NCBI GenBank assembly: GCA_035528895.1
Contig: DATKXS010000082.1
Coordinates: 1-30,770 of the forward strand
DNA: 30,770 nucleotides
Direction: 5' to 3'
Origin: UBA8522 sp035528895
Lineage (GTDB): Bacteria > Acidobacteriota > Aminicenantia > Aminicenantales > UBA8522
The notes beneath the pieces were generated by a model. That model had not been told where the DNA came from. It ran no database searches and worked only from the letters and a program-made list of their open reading frames with translations. The translations under genes and the position numbers were made by a program. Of this stretch, positions 1 through 7,487 are shown piece by piece. The first letter of the stretch is position 1; every line of letters starts with the position of its first letter.

Positions 1-773
1 GCCCGGCGGATTTCCGGACGCGTGAACTTCCTCACCTTGTCCAGGTAGCCGAGGAAGCCGCCGGCAAAGCTGTCCCCGGCGCCGGTCGGGTCGACCACGT
101 CCTCACAGGGATGCCCCAGGACGCCGAAGACGAACCTCCGGCCGAAGACGAGGGCGCCGTGTTCGCCCTTCTTTGTCACCACCAGCCGGGGGCCGGCGGC
201 CAGGATCTTCTTCCCCGCCTTGATCAGGTTGGTCTCCTGGGTCAGCATCCGGACCTCTTCATCGTTGGCGAAAAGGATATCCACCCGCTTGAGCACGCGC
301 CAGGTGGACTCGGGCTTGGAGGCGATCCACAGGTTCATCGTGTCCATGGCCACGAGTTCGGGCTCATGCACCTGGGCCAGGATGTTGTCCTGCAGGTCGG
401 GGTCGATGTTGGCCAGAAAGACAATATCCGCCTCGCGGTAGGAGGCCGGAAGCACCGGCCGGAAATCCTCGAAAACGTTGAGCTCCGTCTTGATGGTCTT
501 TCTCTGGTTGGGGTCATAGCCGTAATGGCCTTCCCAGTGGAACGTCCGGCCGGGCCTGACCTCCAGCCCGGCGGTGTCGATGCCTCGAACCCTGAACAGG
601 TCCACGACCTCGGAAGGAAAATCTTCGCCCACGACCGCGACGATCTTCGGGCTGGTGAAAAAGCTCGCCGCCAGGCTGAAGTAGGTCCCCGAGCCGCCGA
701 CGATCTTGTCCCGCCGGCCCCAGGGAGTCTGGATGGTGTCAAAAGCAACCGATCCGACGATGACGAGGCTCAT
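1..773 (-). CDS. PfkB-family carbohydrate/nucleoside kinase, 3' end cut by window edge
   Basis: ATP-dependent kinase of the ribokinase/PfkB family, cytoplasmic. My translation of the minus strand begins M-S-L-V-I-V-G-S-V-A-F-D with the family's N-terminal Gly-rich substrate region (V-G-G-S-G-T-Y-F-S near residues 24-32). It reaches the PfkB signature 2, D-P-T-G-A-G-D-S-F-A-G-G-F, at residues 228-240; Asp234 would be the catalytic base. About 257 codons are present and the C-terminus lies beyond position 1. The ATG at 773 lies 6 bases after the mtnP stop, and an AGGA overlapping that stop can serve as ribosome binding site, so the two genes are co-transcribed. The substrate cannot be read from sequence. 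Next to MTA phosphorylase, a nucleoside or a (methylthio)ribose-type sugar is plausible, but that is inference from context only. Confidence 0.9.
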   Translation of the reverse strand, partial: MSLVIVGSVAFDTIQTPWGRRDKIVGGSGTYFSLAASFFTSPKIVAVVGEDFPSEVVDLFRVRGIDTAGLEVRPGRTFHWEGHYGYDPNQRKTIKTELNVFEDFRPVLPASYREADIVFLANIDPDLQDNILAQVHEPELVAMDTMNLWIASKPESTWRVLKRVDILFANDEEVRMLTQETNLIKAGKKILAAGPRLVVTKKGEHGALVFGRRFVFGVLGHPCEDVVDPTGAGDSFAGGFLGYLDKVRKFTRPEIRR

Positions 774-779
774 CTGGTC

Positions 780-1673
780 CTAATCTTTGATGTATTTGGC
801 AATGAGGTGATGGAGGCGTTTTTTGGCTTCCGGAGGGATCAGGTCTCTCTGTGTCACGATGCAGTTCTCGATGCCGCGGCCGCACTGGCAGTTCTCCCCT
901 CTCCCGGTGGGAAGCGACGCCACGGCCCTTTTGACGATCGACTTGGCGTGGTCGATATTCAGGCTAAGGTTTTCCATGATGAGCTCGACCGAAACGGTCT
1001 CCTCCTCGGCCTGCCAGACGTCGTAGTCGGTCACCAGGTTCACCGTGGCATAGCAGATCTCCGCTTCGCGGCAGAGCTTGGCCTCGGTGGCCGCGGTCAT
1101 GCCGATGACGTCGCAGCCCCAGAGCCGGTAGATCCTCGACTCGGCCTGGCTCGAAAAGGCCGGCCCTTCGATCGAGATGTACGTTCCCCCCTTATGGACG
1201 CGCAGCCCGAGGGCCCGGCCGGCGGCATGGAGGATGTCGACGAGCTCCGGACAGACGGGCTGGGCGAAGCTGATATGGGCGGCCAAGCCGTTGCCGAAGA
1301 AGGTGTTCCGGCGTCGGGAGCGGTCGAAGAACTGGTCGGAGAAAACGATGTCGCGCGGCCGGATCTCCTCCTTGAGGGAGCCGCAGGAGTTGACCGAGAT
1401 GATCCGCTCGACGCCCAGCATCTTGAACCCGTAGATATTGGCCAGAAAGTTGATATCGGAGGGGAGGAGACGGTGGCCGCGGCCGTGCCGGGTCAGGAAG
1501 GCAACCCTTCTTCCTTCCAGCGTCCCGATGAAGTAGGCATCGGAAGGCGGACCGAAGGGTGTTTCCAGGCGATTCTCCCGGACGTCCGTTATCCCCTCAA
1601 TCTCGTAGAGCCCGGTGCCGCCGAGAATGCCGATCTCGGCCTGAGGGAACTTCGGATCATCTTTCTGCGCCAT
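780..1673 (-). CDS. mtnP: S-methyl-5'-thioadenosine phosphorylase (MTAP)
   Basis: Phosphorolysis of methylthioadenosine to adenine and methylthioribose-1-phosphate, recycling the by-product of polyamine and other AdoMet-dependent reactions; cytoplasmic, purine nucleoside phosphorylase family 2. The 297-residue protein shows the phosphate-binding G-G-T-G-L-Y near residues 18-23, the T-R-H-G-R-G-H motif, an E-G-P-A-F-S-S segment and the base-binding T-D-Y-D-x-W. A C-terminal C-Q-C pair resembles the CxC disulfide described in thermostable MTAPs. The start at 1673 is preferred because AGGAGG lies 5 bases upstream and a likely promoter (-10 at 1698-1703) would place the transcript start just before it. 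Upstream in-frame ATGs at 1700 and 1721 overlap that promoter. Family assignment is firm; MTA versus another 6-aminopurine nucleoside as substrate is not proven by sequence. Confidence 0.93.
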   Translation of the reverse strand: MAQKDDPKFPQAEIGILGGTGLYEIEGITDVRENRLETPFGPPSDAYFIGTLEGRRVAFLTRHGRGHRLLPSDINFLANIYGFKMLGVERIISVNSCGSLKEEIRPRDIVFSDQFFDRSRRRNTFFGNGLAAHISFAQPVCPELVDILHAAGRALGLRVHKGGTYISIEGPAFSSQAESRIYRLWGCDVIGMTAATEAKLCREAEICYATVNLVTDYDVWQAEEETVSVELIMENLSLNIDHAKSIVKRAVASLPTGRGENCQCGRGIENCIVTQRDLIPPEAKKRLHHLIAKYIKD

Positions 1674-1697
1674 GGGTCCTCCTGGAGGAAGGATATT

Positions 1698-1726
1698 CAT
1701 ATATAATTTATGCCCGGCCAAGTCAA
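1698..1726 (-). promoter_or_regulatory. Candidate sigma-70 promoter for mtnP-pfkB
   Basis: On the minus strand TTGACT (1726-1721) is separated by 17 bases from TATATG (1703-1698). The implied transcript start near 1691 gives a leader of about 18 bases carrying the AGGAGG for the ATG at 1673. The -35 box abuts the end of the inverted-repeat element at 1727-1821. Read by eye, not tested. Confidence 0.5.
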
Positions 1727-1821
1727 GAAAATGGGGACGGTCCTATTTTTCGAAAACCCCTCTCCCTTGATGGGAGAGGGTGGAGGGAGAGGGTGAAGAA
1801 AATAGGACTGTCCCCATTTTC
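1727..1821. repeat. MITE/REP-like element with long terminal inverted repeats
   Basis: A 95-base non-coding element. Its ends are a 23-base inverted repeat, GAAAATGGGGACGGTCCTAT... at 1727-1749 and its complement at about 1799-1821, with one mismatch (G versus A). Inside is a second hairpin, CCCTCTCCC (1758-1766) and GGGAGAGGG (1772-1780), with a 5-base loop. There is no coding capacity. The layout fits a miniature element mobilised in trans or a REP-type palindrome, and it sits between two divergent operons. Copy number elsewhere in the genome cannot be seen from here. Confidence 0.75.
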
Positions 1822-1858
1822 CTAAAAATCTTGGGGGAACTTCAGGTCCCCATCATCC

Positions 1859-1887
1859 TTGAAGAACGGTCCTCTTTGGGTTATCCT
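1859..1887 (+). promoter_or_regulatory. Weak candidate promoter for the sirtuin-larC-folE-metG operon
   Basis: TTGAAG (1859-1864), 17-base spacer, TATCCT (1882-1887). It matches the consensus at 4 of 6 positions in each box. The implied start near 1894 would leave only about 6 bases before the ATG at 1900, so the mRNA would be almost leaderless. Low confidence. Confidence 0.3.
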
Positions 1888-1899
1888 GTCTAGGGCCAA

Positions 1900-2661
1900 A
1901 TGAACGCATTCGAGACAAAGCTGACTGAGCTGGGGAGGGTCCTCCGCAGCGGGCAGAGGATCGCCGTCCTCACCGGCGCCGGCATCTCGGCGGAATCCGG
2001 GATCCCCACCTTTCGGGACAAAGACGGCCTCTGGAAGCAGTTCCGGGCCGAGGAGCTGGCCACTCCGCAGGCCTTTTATCGCGATCCCGGTCTCGTCTGG
2101 GAATGGTACGACTGGCGGCGGAACATCATCGCCTCGAAAAAGCCCCATGCCGGGCACCGGGTGCTCGCCCGCTGGGAAGGACTCTTCCCTTTTTTCGTCT
2201 TGATCACCCAGAACGTCGACGGCCTGCACCGCAGGGCCGGTTCGCAGAACGTCCTCGAACTCCACGGCAATATCTGGGAAGTTCGCTGTACCAAGGAAGG
2301 GACCGTCGCCGAGAACTATGAATCCCCCTTGAGATCCATCCCCCCTCTCTGCCCGGCCTGCGGTTCGATCGTCCGGCCGAACGTGGTCTGGTTCGGGGAA
2401 GCACTGCCCTCGGAAACGCTCGAGGAGGCCTATGCCGCGAGCGCCAGCTGCGACCTCATGTTTGTCATCGGGACATCGGCCTTTGTCCAGCCGGCCGCTT
2501 CGCTGCCTCTCCTGGCCGCCCAGAGGGGTGCCACGGTCATCGAAGTGAACCCCGAGCCGACTCCCCTGACCTCGAGCGCCGATTTCGTCTTCCAGGGAAA
2601 GGCGGGCGATGTCCTTCCGCTCATCGACGAGCGCCTGGGCGGCGGGCCAATCGGCACCTGA
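1900..2661 (+). CDS. cobB: NAD-dependent protein deacylase, sirtuin (Sir2/CobB family)
   Basis: Removes acyl groups from protein lysines using NAD+, giving nicotinamide and O-acyl-ADP-ribose; cytoplasmic. The 253-residue protein has the NAD-binding G-A-G-I-S (26-30), T-Q-N-V-D-G-L-H (103-110) and the catalytic His122 in E-L-H-G. Tyr70-x-x-Arg73 is the pair that in class III sirtuins (SIRT5, E. coli CobB) accommodates succinyl or malonyl lysine, so desuccinylase activity is plausible. The zinc lobe keeps Cys130, Cys151 and Cys154 but lacks the second Cys of the first pair, as in E. coli CobB. The start ATG has only AGGG a few bases upstream. It is the first gene of a four-gene operon with a 14-base gap to larC; a functional link to the other three genes is not obvious. 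Confidence 0.93.
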   Translation: MNAFETKLTELGRVLRSGQRIAVLTGAGISAESGIPTFRDKDGLWKQFRAEELATPQAFYRDPGLVWEWYDWRRNIIASKKPHAGHRVLARWEGLFPFFVLITQNVDGLHRRAGSQNVLELHGNIWEVRCTKEGTVAENYESPLRSIPPLCPACGSIVRPNVVWFGEALPSETLEEAYAASASCDLMFVIGTSAFVQPAASLPLLAAQRGATVIEVNPEPTPLTSSADFVFQGKAGDVLPLIDERLGGGPIGT

Positions 2662-2675
2662 AAGGAAACCGTCCG

Positions 2676-3863
2676 ATGAACACCCTTTATTTCGACGCCA
2701 GTGCCGGAGCGAGCGGCGACATGATCCTGGGCGCCCTCCTCGACCTCGGAGTCTCCCGGACGCAATTTCTCAACAAAATGTCCGGACTCCGGCTCCCCGT
2801 AGATATCGGAGTACGTTCCGTCAAGAGGGCCGGACTCAGGGGACTCAAGGTTAACGTCCGGGTCAAGAAAGAATCCCGGCCGCGCCGCTGGACCGATATC
2901 GAGGCCGTCATCCAGAAAAGCGCGTTTTCAGACGGAGTCAAGAGGAGGGCTCTGGCCGTTTTCAAGACTCTTTTCGAGGCGGAGGCGAAGGTCCACGGAG
3001 AAAAATTCCGTTCGGTTCATCTCCATGAGGCCGGCGCCGACGACGCCCTGATCGATGTCCTCGGGAGCGCCTATCTCGCCGAGACTCTGGATGTCGGCAA
3101 GGTCACCTGCTCACCCCTGAACGTCGGCAGAGGCTGGGTCAGGACGTCACACGGTGTCCTCCCGGTGCCGCCCCCCGCCGTGGCCGAGATCCTCAAGAAG
3201 GCACCGGTCTATTCGGCCTGGGCGGAAGAGGAGTTGGTCACACCGACCGGCGCGGCCATCCTGGCCACCTGGGCGGAGGCTTTCATCCCCTTCCCGGAAA
3301 TAAGCTACACCCGGATAGGCTGCGGCGCAGGGAGCCGGGATCTCGGCGACCTTCCCAACATCCTCCGGGTTTTCTACGGAAAAGAGAAGGAATTCCAGGC
3401 TCAAAAAAATGTCTTCCAGATCGAGGCCAACCTGGACGATGCCAACCCTCAGATGCTGGCTCACTTCATGGACGAGGCGCTCCGGCTCGGCGCGCTCGAC
3501 GTCTTCCTGACACCGGTCACCATGAAAAAAGGGAGGCCGGGCGTGAAATTGACCCTCTTGACCGATGCTGCTAGAATGGATGCGCTCGTCGAGGCCGTTT
3601 TCCGGGAGACGAGCTCGATCGGCGTCAGGTATTTCCCCGTCGCCAGAAGGGTTCTTCAGCGGGACATCTGGAAAATCCGCGTCCTGGGAGAAGAAGTCGG
3701 CATCAAGACGGGGACCCTGCGAGGCGACGAAGTCAACGTCCAGCCGGAGTTTTCCGATTGCCTGAGGGTGGCCGAAAAGAAAGGCCTCCCGGTCAAGCTC
3801 ATCCACCAGCTGGCCCTCGGACAGTATTTGTCTAAAAGGCGAAAGACGGCCGGGCGGAGATAG
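2676..3863 (+). CDS. larC: Nickel pincer cofactor biosynthesis protein LarC (DUF111)
   Basis: LarC is the CTP-dependent nickel insertase that makes the nickel-pincer nucleotide (NPN) cofactor of lactate racemase LarA and relatives. The 395-residue product starts with the family hallmark Y-F-D-A-S-A-G-A-S-G-D-M (about residues 5-16). It also carries L-H-E-A-G-A-D-D-A near residue 115, a P-T-G-A-A segment, and the C-terminal E-A-N-L-D-D-A-N-P-Q domain with a Lys-rich tail. It is a single uninterrupted frame, unlike the programmed-frameshift larC1/larC2 arrangement known in Lactobacillus plantarum. AAAGGA precedes the ATG by about 9 bases. No larB, larE or larA is within the window, so its partner genes must be elsewhere or absent. 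Family call firm, exact role by homology. Confidence 0.9.
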   Translation: MNTLYFDASAGASGDMILGALLDLGVSRTQFLNKMSGLRLPVDIGVRSVKRAGLRGLKVNVRVKKESRPRRWTDIEAVIQKSAFSDGVKRRALAVFKTLFEAEAKVHGEKFRSVHLHEAGADDALIDVLGSAYLAETLDVGKVTCSPLNVGRGWVRTSHGVLPVPPPAVAEILKKAPVYSAWAEEELVTPTGAAILATWAEAFIPFPEISYTRIGCGAGSRDLGDLPNILRVFYGKEKEFQAQKNVFQIEANLDDANPQMLAHFMDEALRLGALDVFLTPVTMKKGRPGVKLTLLTDAARMDALVEAVFRETSSIGVRYFPVARRVLQRDIWKIRVLGEEVGIKTGTLRGDEVNVQPEFSDCLRVAEKKGLPVKLIHQLALGQYLSKRRKTAGRR

Positions 3864-3876
3864 ATAAGGCGATATC

Positions 3877-4458
3877 ATGGACTTGAAGAAAATCGAAAAA
3901 GGCATCCGGCTCCTGCTCGAAGGGGTCGACGAAGACCCCGGCCGTCCAGGTCTCACGGCGACGCCCGAGCGGGTCGCCCGGATGTTCTCGGAGATCCTGG
4001 GCGGTATACGCGAGGACCCGGCCAAGCACCTCCGGACCATCCACGAAGAGAAACATGATGAGATGGTTATCATTAAGAACATCCCGCTCTACTCCATGTG
4101 CGAGCACCATCTCCTCCCCTTCGCCGGAGTCGCCCACGTGGCCTATATCCCCAAGGCCGGACGTATCGTCGGCCTGAGCAAGATCGCCCGGGTGGTGGAT
4201 ATTTTTTCCCGCCGCCTCCAGATCCAGGAGCGCCTGACCAAGCAGATCGCCGATATCATCGACGAGCATCTCAAGCCCCTCGGCGTCATGGTCATCATCG
4301 AGGCCGAGCACATGTGCATGTCGATGCGCGGGCCCAAGAAGCCCAAATCAGTGACCGTGACATCCGCGGTCCGGGGTTCTTTCCGCACCCACAGCGCCAC
4401 CCGCGCCGAGGCCATGATGCTGATCAAAGGAGGAGCGACGAGTGTCAAAGACGTCTAG
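3877..4458 (+). CDS. folE: GTP cyclohydrolase I (type IA)
   Basis: Converts GTP to 7,8-dihydroneopterin triphosphate, the entry step to tetrahydrofolate (also to queuosine/7-deazapurines). It acts as a homodecamer in the cytoplasm. The 193-residue protein has the full family pattern: G-L-x-x-T-P-x-R near residues 25-32, the zinc ligands Cys75 and His78 in C-E-H-H-L-L-P-F, and Cys147 in the E-H-x-C segment. The conserved S-K-I-A-R-V-V-D and Q-x-Q-E-R-L substrate motifs are also present. Zinc dependence (rather than the FolE2 type) follows from the intact Cys/His/Cys set. The ATG follows larC by 13 bases; its last 17 bases overlap metG, suggesting translational coupling. Confidence 0.97.
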   Translation: MDLKKIEKGIRLLLEGVDEDPGRPGLTATPERVARMFSEILGGIREDPAKHLRTIHEEKHDEMVIIKNIPLYSMCEHHLLPFAGVAHVAYIPKAGRIVGLSKIARVVDIFSRRLQIQERLTKQIADIIDEHLKPLGVMVIIEAEHMCMSMRGPKKPKSVTVTSAVRGSFRTHSATRAEAMMLIKGGATSVKDV

Positions 4459-6379
4459 AGAGACTTTCTATATATCGACTCCCATCTATTACGTGAATGA
4501 CATCCCCCATATCGGCCACGCTTACACGACGATCATCGCCGACGCCCTGGCCCGCTTCAACCGGCTGCGCGGCAAGGACGTCTTCTTTCTCACCGGGACG
4601 GACGAGCACGGCCAGAAGATCGAGAAAGCGGCCGCGGAAAAGGGGATGACGCCGCTGGCCCTGGCGAACACGGTGGTCGGCCGGATCAAAGACCTCTGGA
4701 AGGCCCTCCACATCTCCAACGATTTTTTCATCCGGACGATCGAGCCCTTTCACGAGAAGGGCGTGCAGAAGATCTTCCTCCGGCTGAAAGAGAAGGGAGA
4801 TATCTACAAGGGGACTTACCAGGGATGGTACTGTGTCTCCGACGAGAACTTCCTGGCCGAGGATGTCCCCCTTCAGCCGGAGGGTGACAAGATCTGCCCC
4901 GACTGCGGCAAGCGGGCCACGCTGGTCTCGGAGGAATGCTACTTCTTCCGGCTGTCCGCCTACCAGGAACCGCTGCTCAGGTATTATGCCGAAAACCCGG
5001 AATTCGTCCGGCCGCCCGGCCGGATGAACGAGGTCGTCAGCTTCGTCCGCCAGGGGCTCAAGGACCTGAGCATCACCCGGACGACGGTCAAGTGGGGGAT
5101 CCCGGTCCCGGATGACCCCAAGCATACCATCTACGTCTGGTTCGACGCGCTCCATAACTATCTCACCGGCGTCGGGTACGACTGGGATATGAAGAGATTC
5201 GAGCGCTTCTGGCCGGCCGATATCCATCTCATCGGCAAGGACATCCTGCGGTTTCACGCCATCTTCTGGCCCGCCTTCCTGATGGCCGCCGGCTTCCCCC
5301 TGCCTCGGACGGTCTACGGCCATGGCTGGTGGCTCAAGGACAAGGCCAAAATGTCGAAATCCAAGGGCAACGTCCTCGACCCTTATATCATCCTGAAGAC
5401 CTTCGGACCCGACCCGCTGCGTTACTTTTTACTCCGCGAGATCCCGATCGGCGTAGACGGCAACTTCTCCCATGAGGGCTTCCTCCACCGCGTCAACTCC
5501 GACCTGGCCAACGATTTGGGCAATCTCGTCCATCGTACCCTGACCATGCTCCTGGGCTACCAGAAGGGTGTCGTCGAGGCAGGCGATGGAGAGAACGAGA
5601 ACGATCGAACAATCCGGGAGAGTTTCGAGACGCTCAGGGCGCGTGTGGCGGAGCTATTCGACGAATATGCCCTGAGCAAGGCCCTTGAAGAGATCTGGGT
5701 ATATATCAACGCGGTTAATAAATATCTGGCCGACAACGAGCCCTGGAAGCTCGCCCAGGACGAAACGAAAAAAGAGAGGCTGGCCCGGATACTCTTCCAG
5801 ACTGCGGCCGCCATCCGGGGCATCAGCTATCTGATTTATCCCGTAATGCCCGGGTCGGCCCAGAAAATTTGGAATCTAATGGGCGAGACCAACGCCGTGG
5901 CCGAAGAGCGCTATGCCGACTACCGCTTTGAGGATATGAAGACGGGAGTCAAGATCCAAAGGCCGTCGCCGCTTTTCCCCAGGGTCGCGCTCAAAGACTT
6001 CCTCCAGGAGGAAGCCCCCGCGCCGGCCGCGCCGAAAAAGGAGGAGAAAATGGACATCATCACCTTCGATGAATTCAAGCGAATGGACCTCCGGGTGGGA
6101 GAGATCCTGAGCGCCGAGAAGGTCCCGGGGACGGACAAGCTCCTCAAGATCGAGATCAATCTTGGGACCGAAAAAAGGACGATGGTCGCCGGGGTCGCCG
6201 ATGTCTATGCACCGGAGGAAATGTCCGGAAAGAAGCTCATCGTCATCGTCAACCTGAAGCCGGCCGTTATCCGCGGGATCGAATCACAGGCCATGCTGCT
6301 GGCGGCCGAGACAAGCGACGGAAAAGCCATCATCCCCTTCTTCGACCGCGACGTCCCCGCCGGGGCCAAGGTCAAGTAA
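4442..6379 (+). CDS. metG: Methionyl-tRNA synthetase with C-terminal tRNA-binding domain
   Basis: Charges tRNA-Met; cytoplasmic class I aminoacyl-tRNA synthetase. The 645-residue protein has H-I-G-H at 23-26 and K-M-S-K-S at 303-307. Its connective peptide carries Cys131, a C-P-D-C knuckle at 152-155 and Cys166; the usual second Cys of the first pair is Asp134, so zinc binding may be altered. After an Ala/Pro/Lys linker, residues from about 537 form a Trbp111/EMAP-II-like OB-fold domain, used for dimerisation and tRNA binding. The GTG start at 4442 is supported by AAAGGAGG at 4427-4434 and by the 17-base overlap with folE. A strong internal ribosome binding site lies just before codon 537. 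Last gene of the operon. Confidence 0.97.
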   Translation: MSKTSRETFYISTPIYYVNDIPHIGHAYTTIIADALARFNRLRGKDVFFLTGTDEHGQKIEKAAAEKGMTPLALANTVVGRIKDLWKALHISNDFFIRTIEPFHEKGVQKIFLRLKEKGDIYKGTYQGWYCVSDENFLAEDVPLQPEGDKICPDCGKRATLVSEECYFFRLSAYQEPLLRYYAENPEFVRPPGRMNEVVSFVRQGLKDLSITRTTVKWGIPVPDDPKHTIYVWFDALHNYLTGVGYDWDMKRFERFWPADIHLIGKDILRFHAIFWPAFLMAAGFPLPRTVYGHGWWLKDKAKMSKSKGNVLDPYIILKTFGPDPLRYFLLREIPIGVDGNFSHEGFLHRVNSDLANDLGNLVHRTLTMLLGYQKGVVEAGDGENENDRTIRESFETLRARVAELFDEYALSKALEEIWVYINAVNKYLADNEPWKLAQDETKKERLARILFQTAAAIRGISYLIYPVMPGSAQKIWNLMGETNAVAEERYADYRFEDMKTGVKIQRPSPLFPRVALKDFLQEEAPAPAAPKKEEKMDIITFDEFKRMDLRVGEILSAEKVPGTDKLLKIEINLGTEKRTMVAGVADVYAPEEMSGKKLIVIVNLKPAVIRGIESQAMLLAAETSDGKAIIPFFDRDVPAGAKVK

Positions 6380-6457
6380 GGCTTTCCCGTTCTCTCGAAA
6401 TGCCTCCCCATCCGATCTTGGAACATCGGAGGAGAAAGGGACTAAAAGAGCAGCGAG

Positions 6458-7108
6458 CTACACGGGTTCCACGAGTAGTTTCAGTTTTCCGTTCGGGCCG
6501 CGGGGAACCAGGACGACTTCTTCGCGGGCATAGTCGTCTCTTCCCGGCCTCCAGAAAACCAGAGTTCTTCTCACCTCTTCGTCGACGGACAGATCGACTT
6601 CCTGGATTCCTATCTCCAGGCGTGCTAGCTTGCCCGAACCGATTACGTACATGTTGGATTTTCTCACCACTCCGTTTTTGATCACATCGATAAACACGGG
6701 CAAGATCTCAGCCGGAATGACGGCGATCCTCTTGAGATCAAGTTTTTTCGCATATTCGATGAACTTGCCCGCTAACCGCTCAACCACGCTTCTTAGAACA
6801 GCGGCGAGAAAATCTTCATATTCCACATAGTAGACATGCGCCTTTAGCTCCACCCTTCTCCCAAAACTGCAGGTGAAGAGGTGGATATCTTCGAGGCCAA
6901 AGGACGAGCTGAAATCCACCTCTCCTTTGCCGATATCCAGGAAGGAGATGGCCCCCTCCATATTTTTATTGCTATTGTATCCGGGAGAATACAAACCCAC
7001 CTTCACGATATAGCTACTCTTTCGTTCGATGTACTTTTTGTCTATATCCTCGGGCTTGCCGTTATGCAAAACCCGAAGACTATCAGCAAAAAAGTTCACC
7101 TTCGGCAT
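6458..7108 (-). CDS. Hypothetical protein, A+T-rich orphan gene
   Basis: I do not recognise this 216-residue protein. It has no signal peptide, membrane segment or obvious catalytic motif. The N-terminal half is beta-rich (V-K-V-G-L-Y-S-P-G and similar strands). The middle, around residues 95-125, looks amphipathic-helical, and the tail is charged with alternating beta strands. The start at ATG 7108 is chosen because AGGGAGG lies 8 bases upstream; a GTG three codons earlier overlaps that site. Part of the gene is visibly A+T-rich (about 37% G+C in 6961-7020 by hand count) compared with neighbours near 60%, which suggests a different origin or relaxed selection. It is monocistronic with its own good promoter, convergent with metG. 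That the frame is a real gene is supported by the promoter, the Shine-Dalgarno site and the coherent protein composition. Confidence 0.75.
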   Translation of the reverse strand: MPKVNFFADSLRVLHNGKPEDIDKKYIERKSSYIVKVGLYSPGYNSNKNMEGAISFLDIGKGEVDFSSSFGLEDIHLFTCSFGRRVELKAHVYYVEYEDFLAAVLRSVVERLAGKFIEYAKKLDLKRIAVIPAEILPVFIDVIKNGVVRKSNMYVIGSGKLARLEIGIQEVDLSVDEEVRRTLVFWRPGRDDYAREEVVLVPRGPNGKLKLLVEPV

Positions 7109-7195
7109 TCCGCTCACCTCCCTAAGATAATTCTCGGGGTTGAGCCCGACAAGCAGAGGGGGGCGCCTTTCCCCGAGCCCGGCCGCGCCGCTCTT

Positions 7196-7223
7196 ATTCT
7201 ATTTTGATTCGGGCCGAAGTCAA
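7196..7223 (-). promoter_or_regulatory. Candidate sigma-70 promoter for the hypothetical gene
   Basis: Minus strand TTGACT (7223-7218), 16-base spacer, TAGAAT (7201-7196), five of six matches in each box. The expected transcript start near 7189 gives a leader of about 80 bases before the ATG at 7108. Confidence 0.6.
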
Positions 7224-7487
7224 GCTCTGGCCCGGCCCCCTCAGGGCTCATAAGATCGATAAGAAATACAGGGAGGAGGTGCAGGTTCAATGTAGGGTCC
7301 GTGCGAAGAAGATAAGATTTGGGCTACTGTTTTAGTGGTATCGAAAAAAGAGGCTAATTATGCACCGGTAGCACGGAAAGCGGCTTTTCTTTGTCCTTTT
7401 ATGAACTTATGAACCACCCTAAATTTTCGGTTGTGTCCATCTATTATGTAGTAGCAGACAATGGGCTCGACTCGTGATAATCCGGCC
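7224..7487. other. Non-coding gap between the hypothetical gene's promoter and the tsaC stop
   Basis: A relatively A+T-rich stretch with no convincing gene, tRNA or terminator. It includes a tandem 8-base repeat, TTATGAAC twice at 7399-7414. A GGGAGGAGG near 7270 is followed by an ATG that is closed at once by TAG. I see no further structure. Confidence 0.5.

Noticed and set aside
111..1706. Long open frame (531 codons) on the plus strand across the mtnP-pfkB region
   Set aside because: It is antisense to two clear genes whose products show family motifs; its own translation has low-complexity, Gly/Asp/Pro-rich composition typical of a shadow frame in high-G+C DNA.
6401..6435. Possible terminator after metG (stem TCCGAT/ATCGGA)
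   Set aside because: The stem is only 6 bases with an 8-base loop and no T-run follows on either strand.
7265..7300. Possible tRNA-like or small gene start (GGTTCAATG after GGGAGGAGG)
   Set aside because: No cloverleaf arms could be paired, and the ATG is followed at once by a TAG stop.
7399..7414. Tandem TTATGAAC repeat as a regulatory site
   Set aside because: Only two 8-base copies in an A+T-rich gap, downstream of tsaC and upstream of nothing obvious; could be chance.
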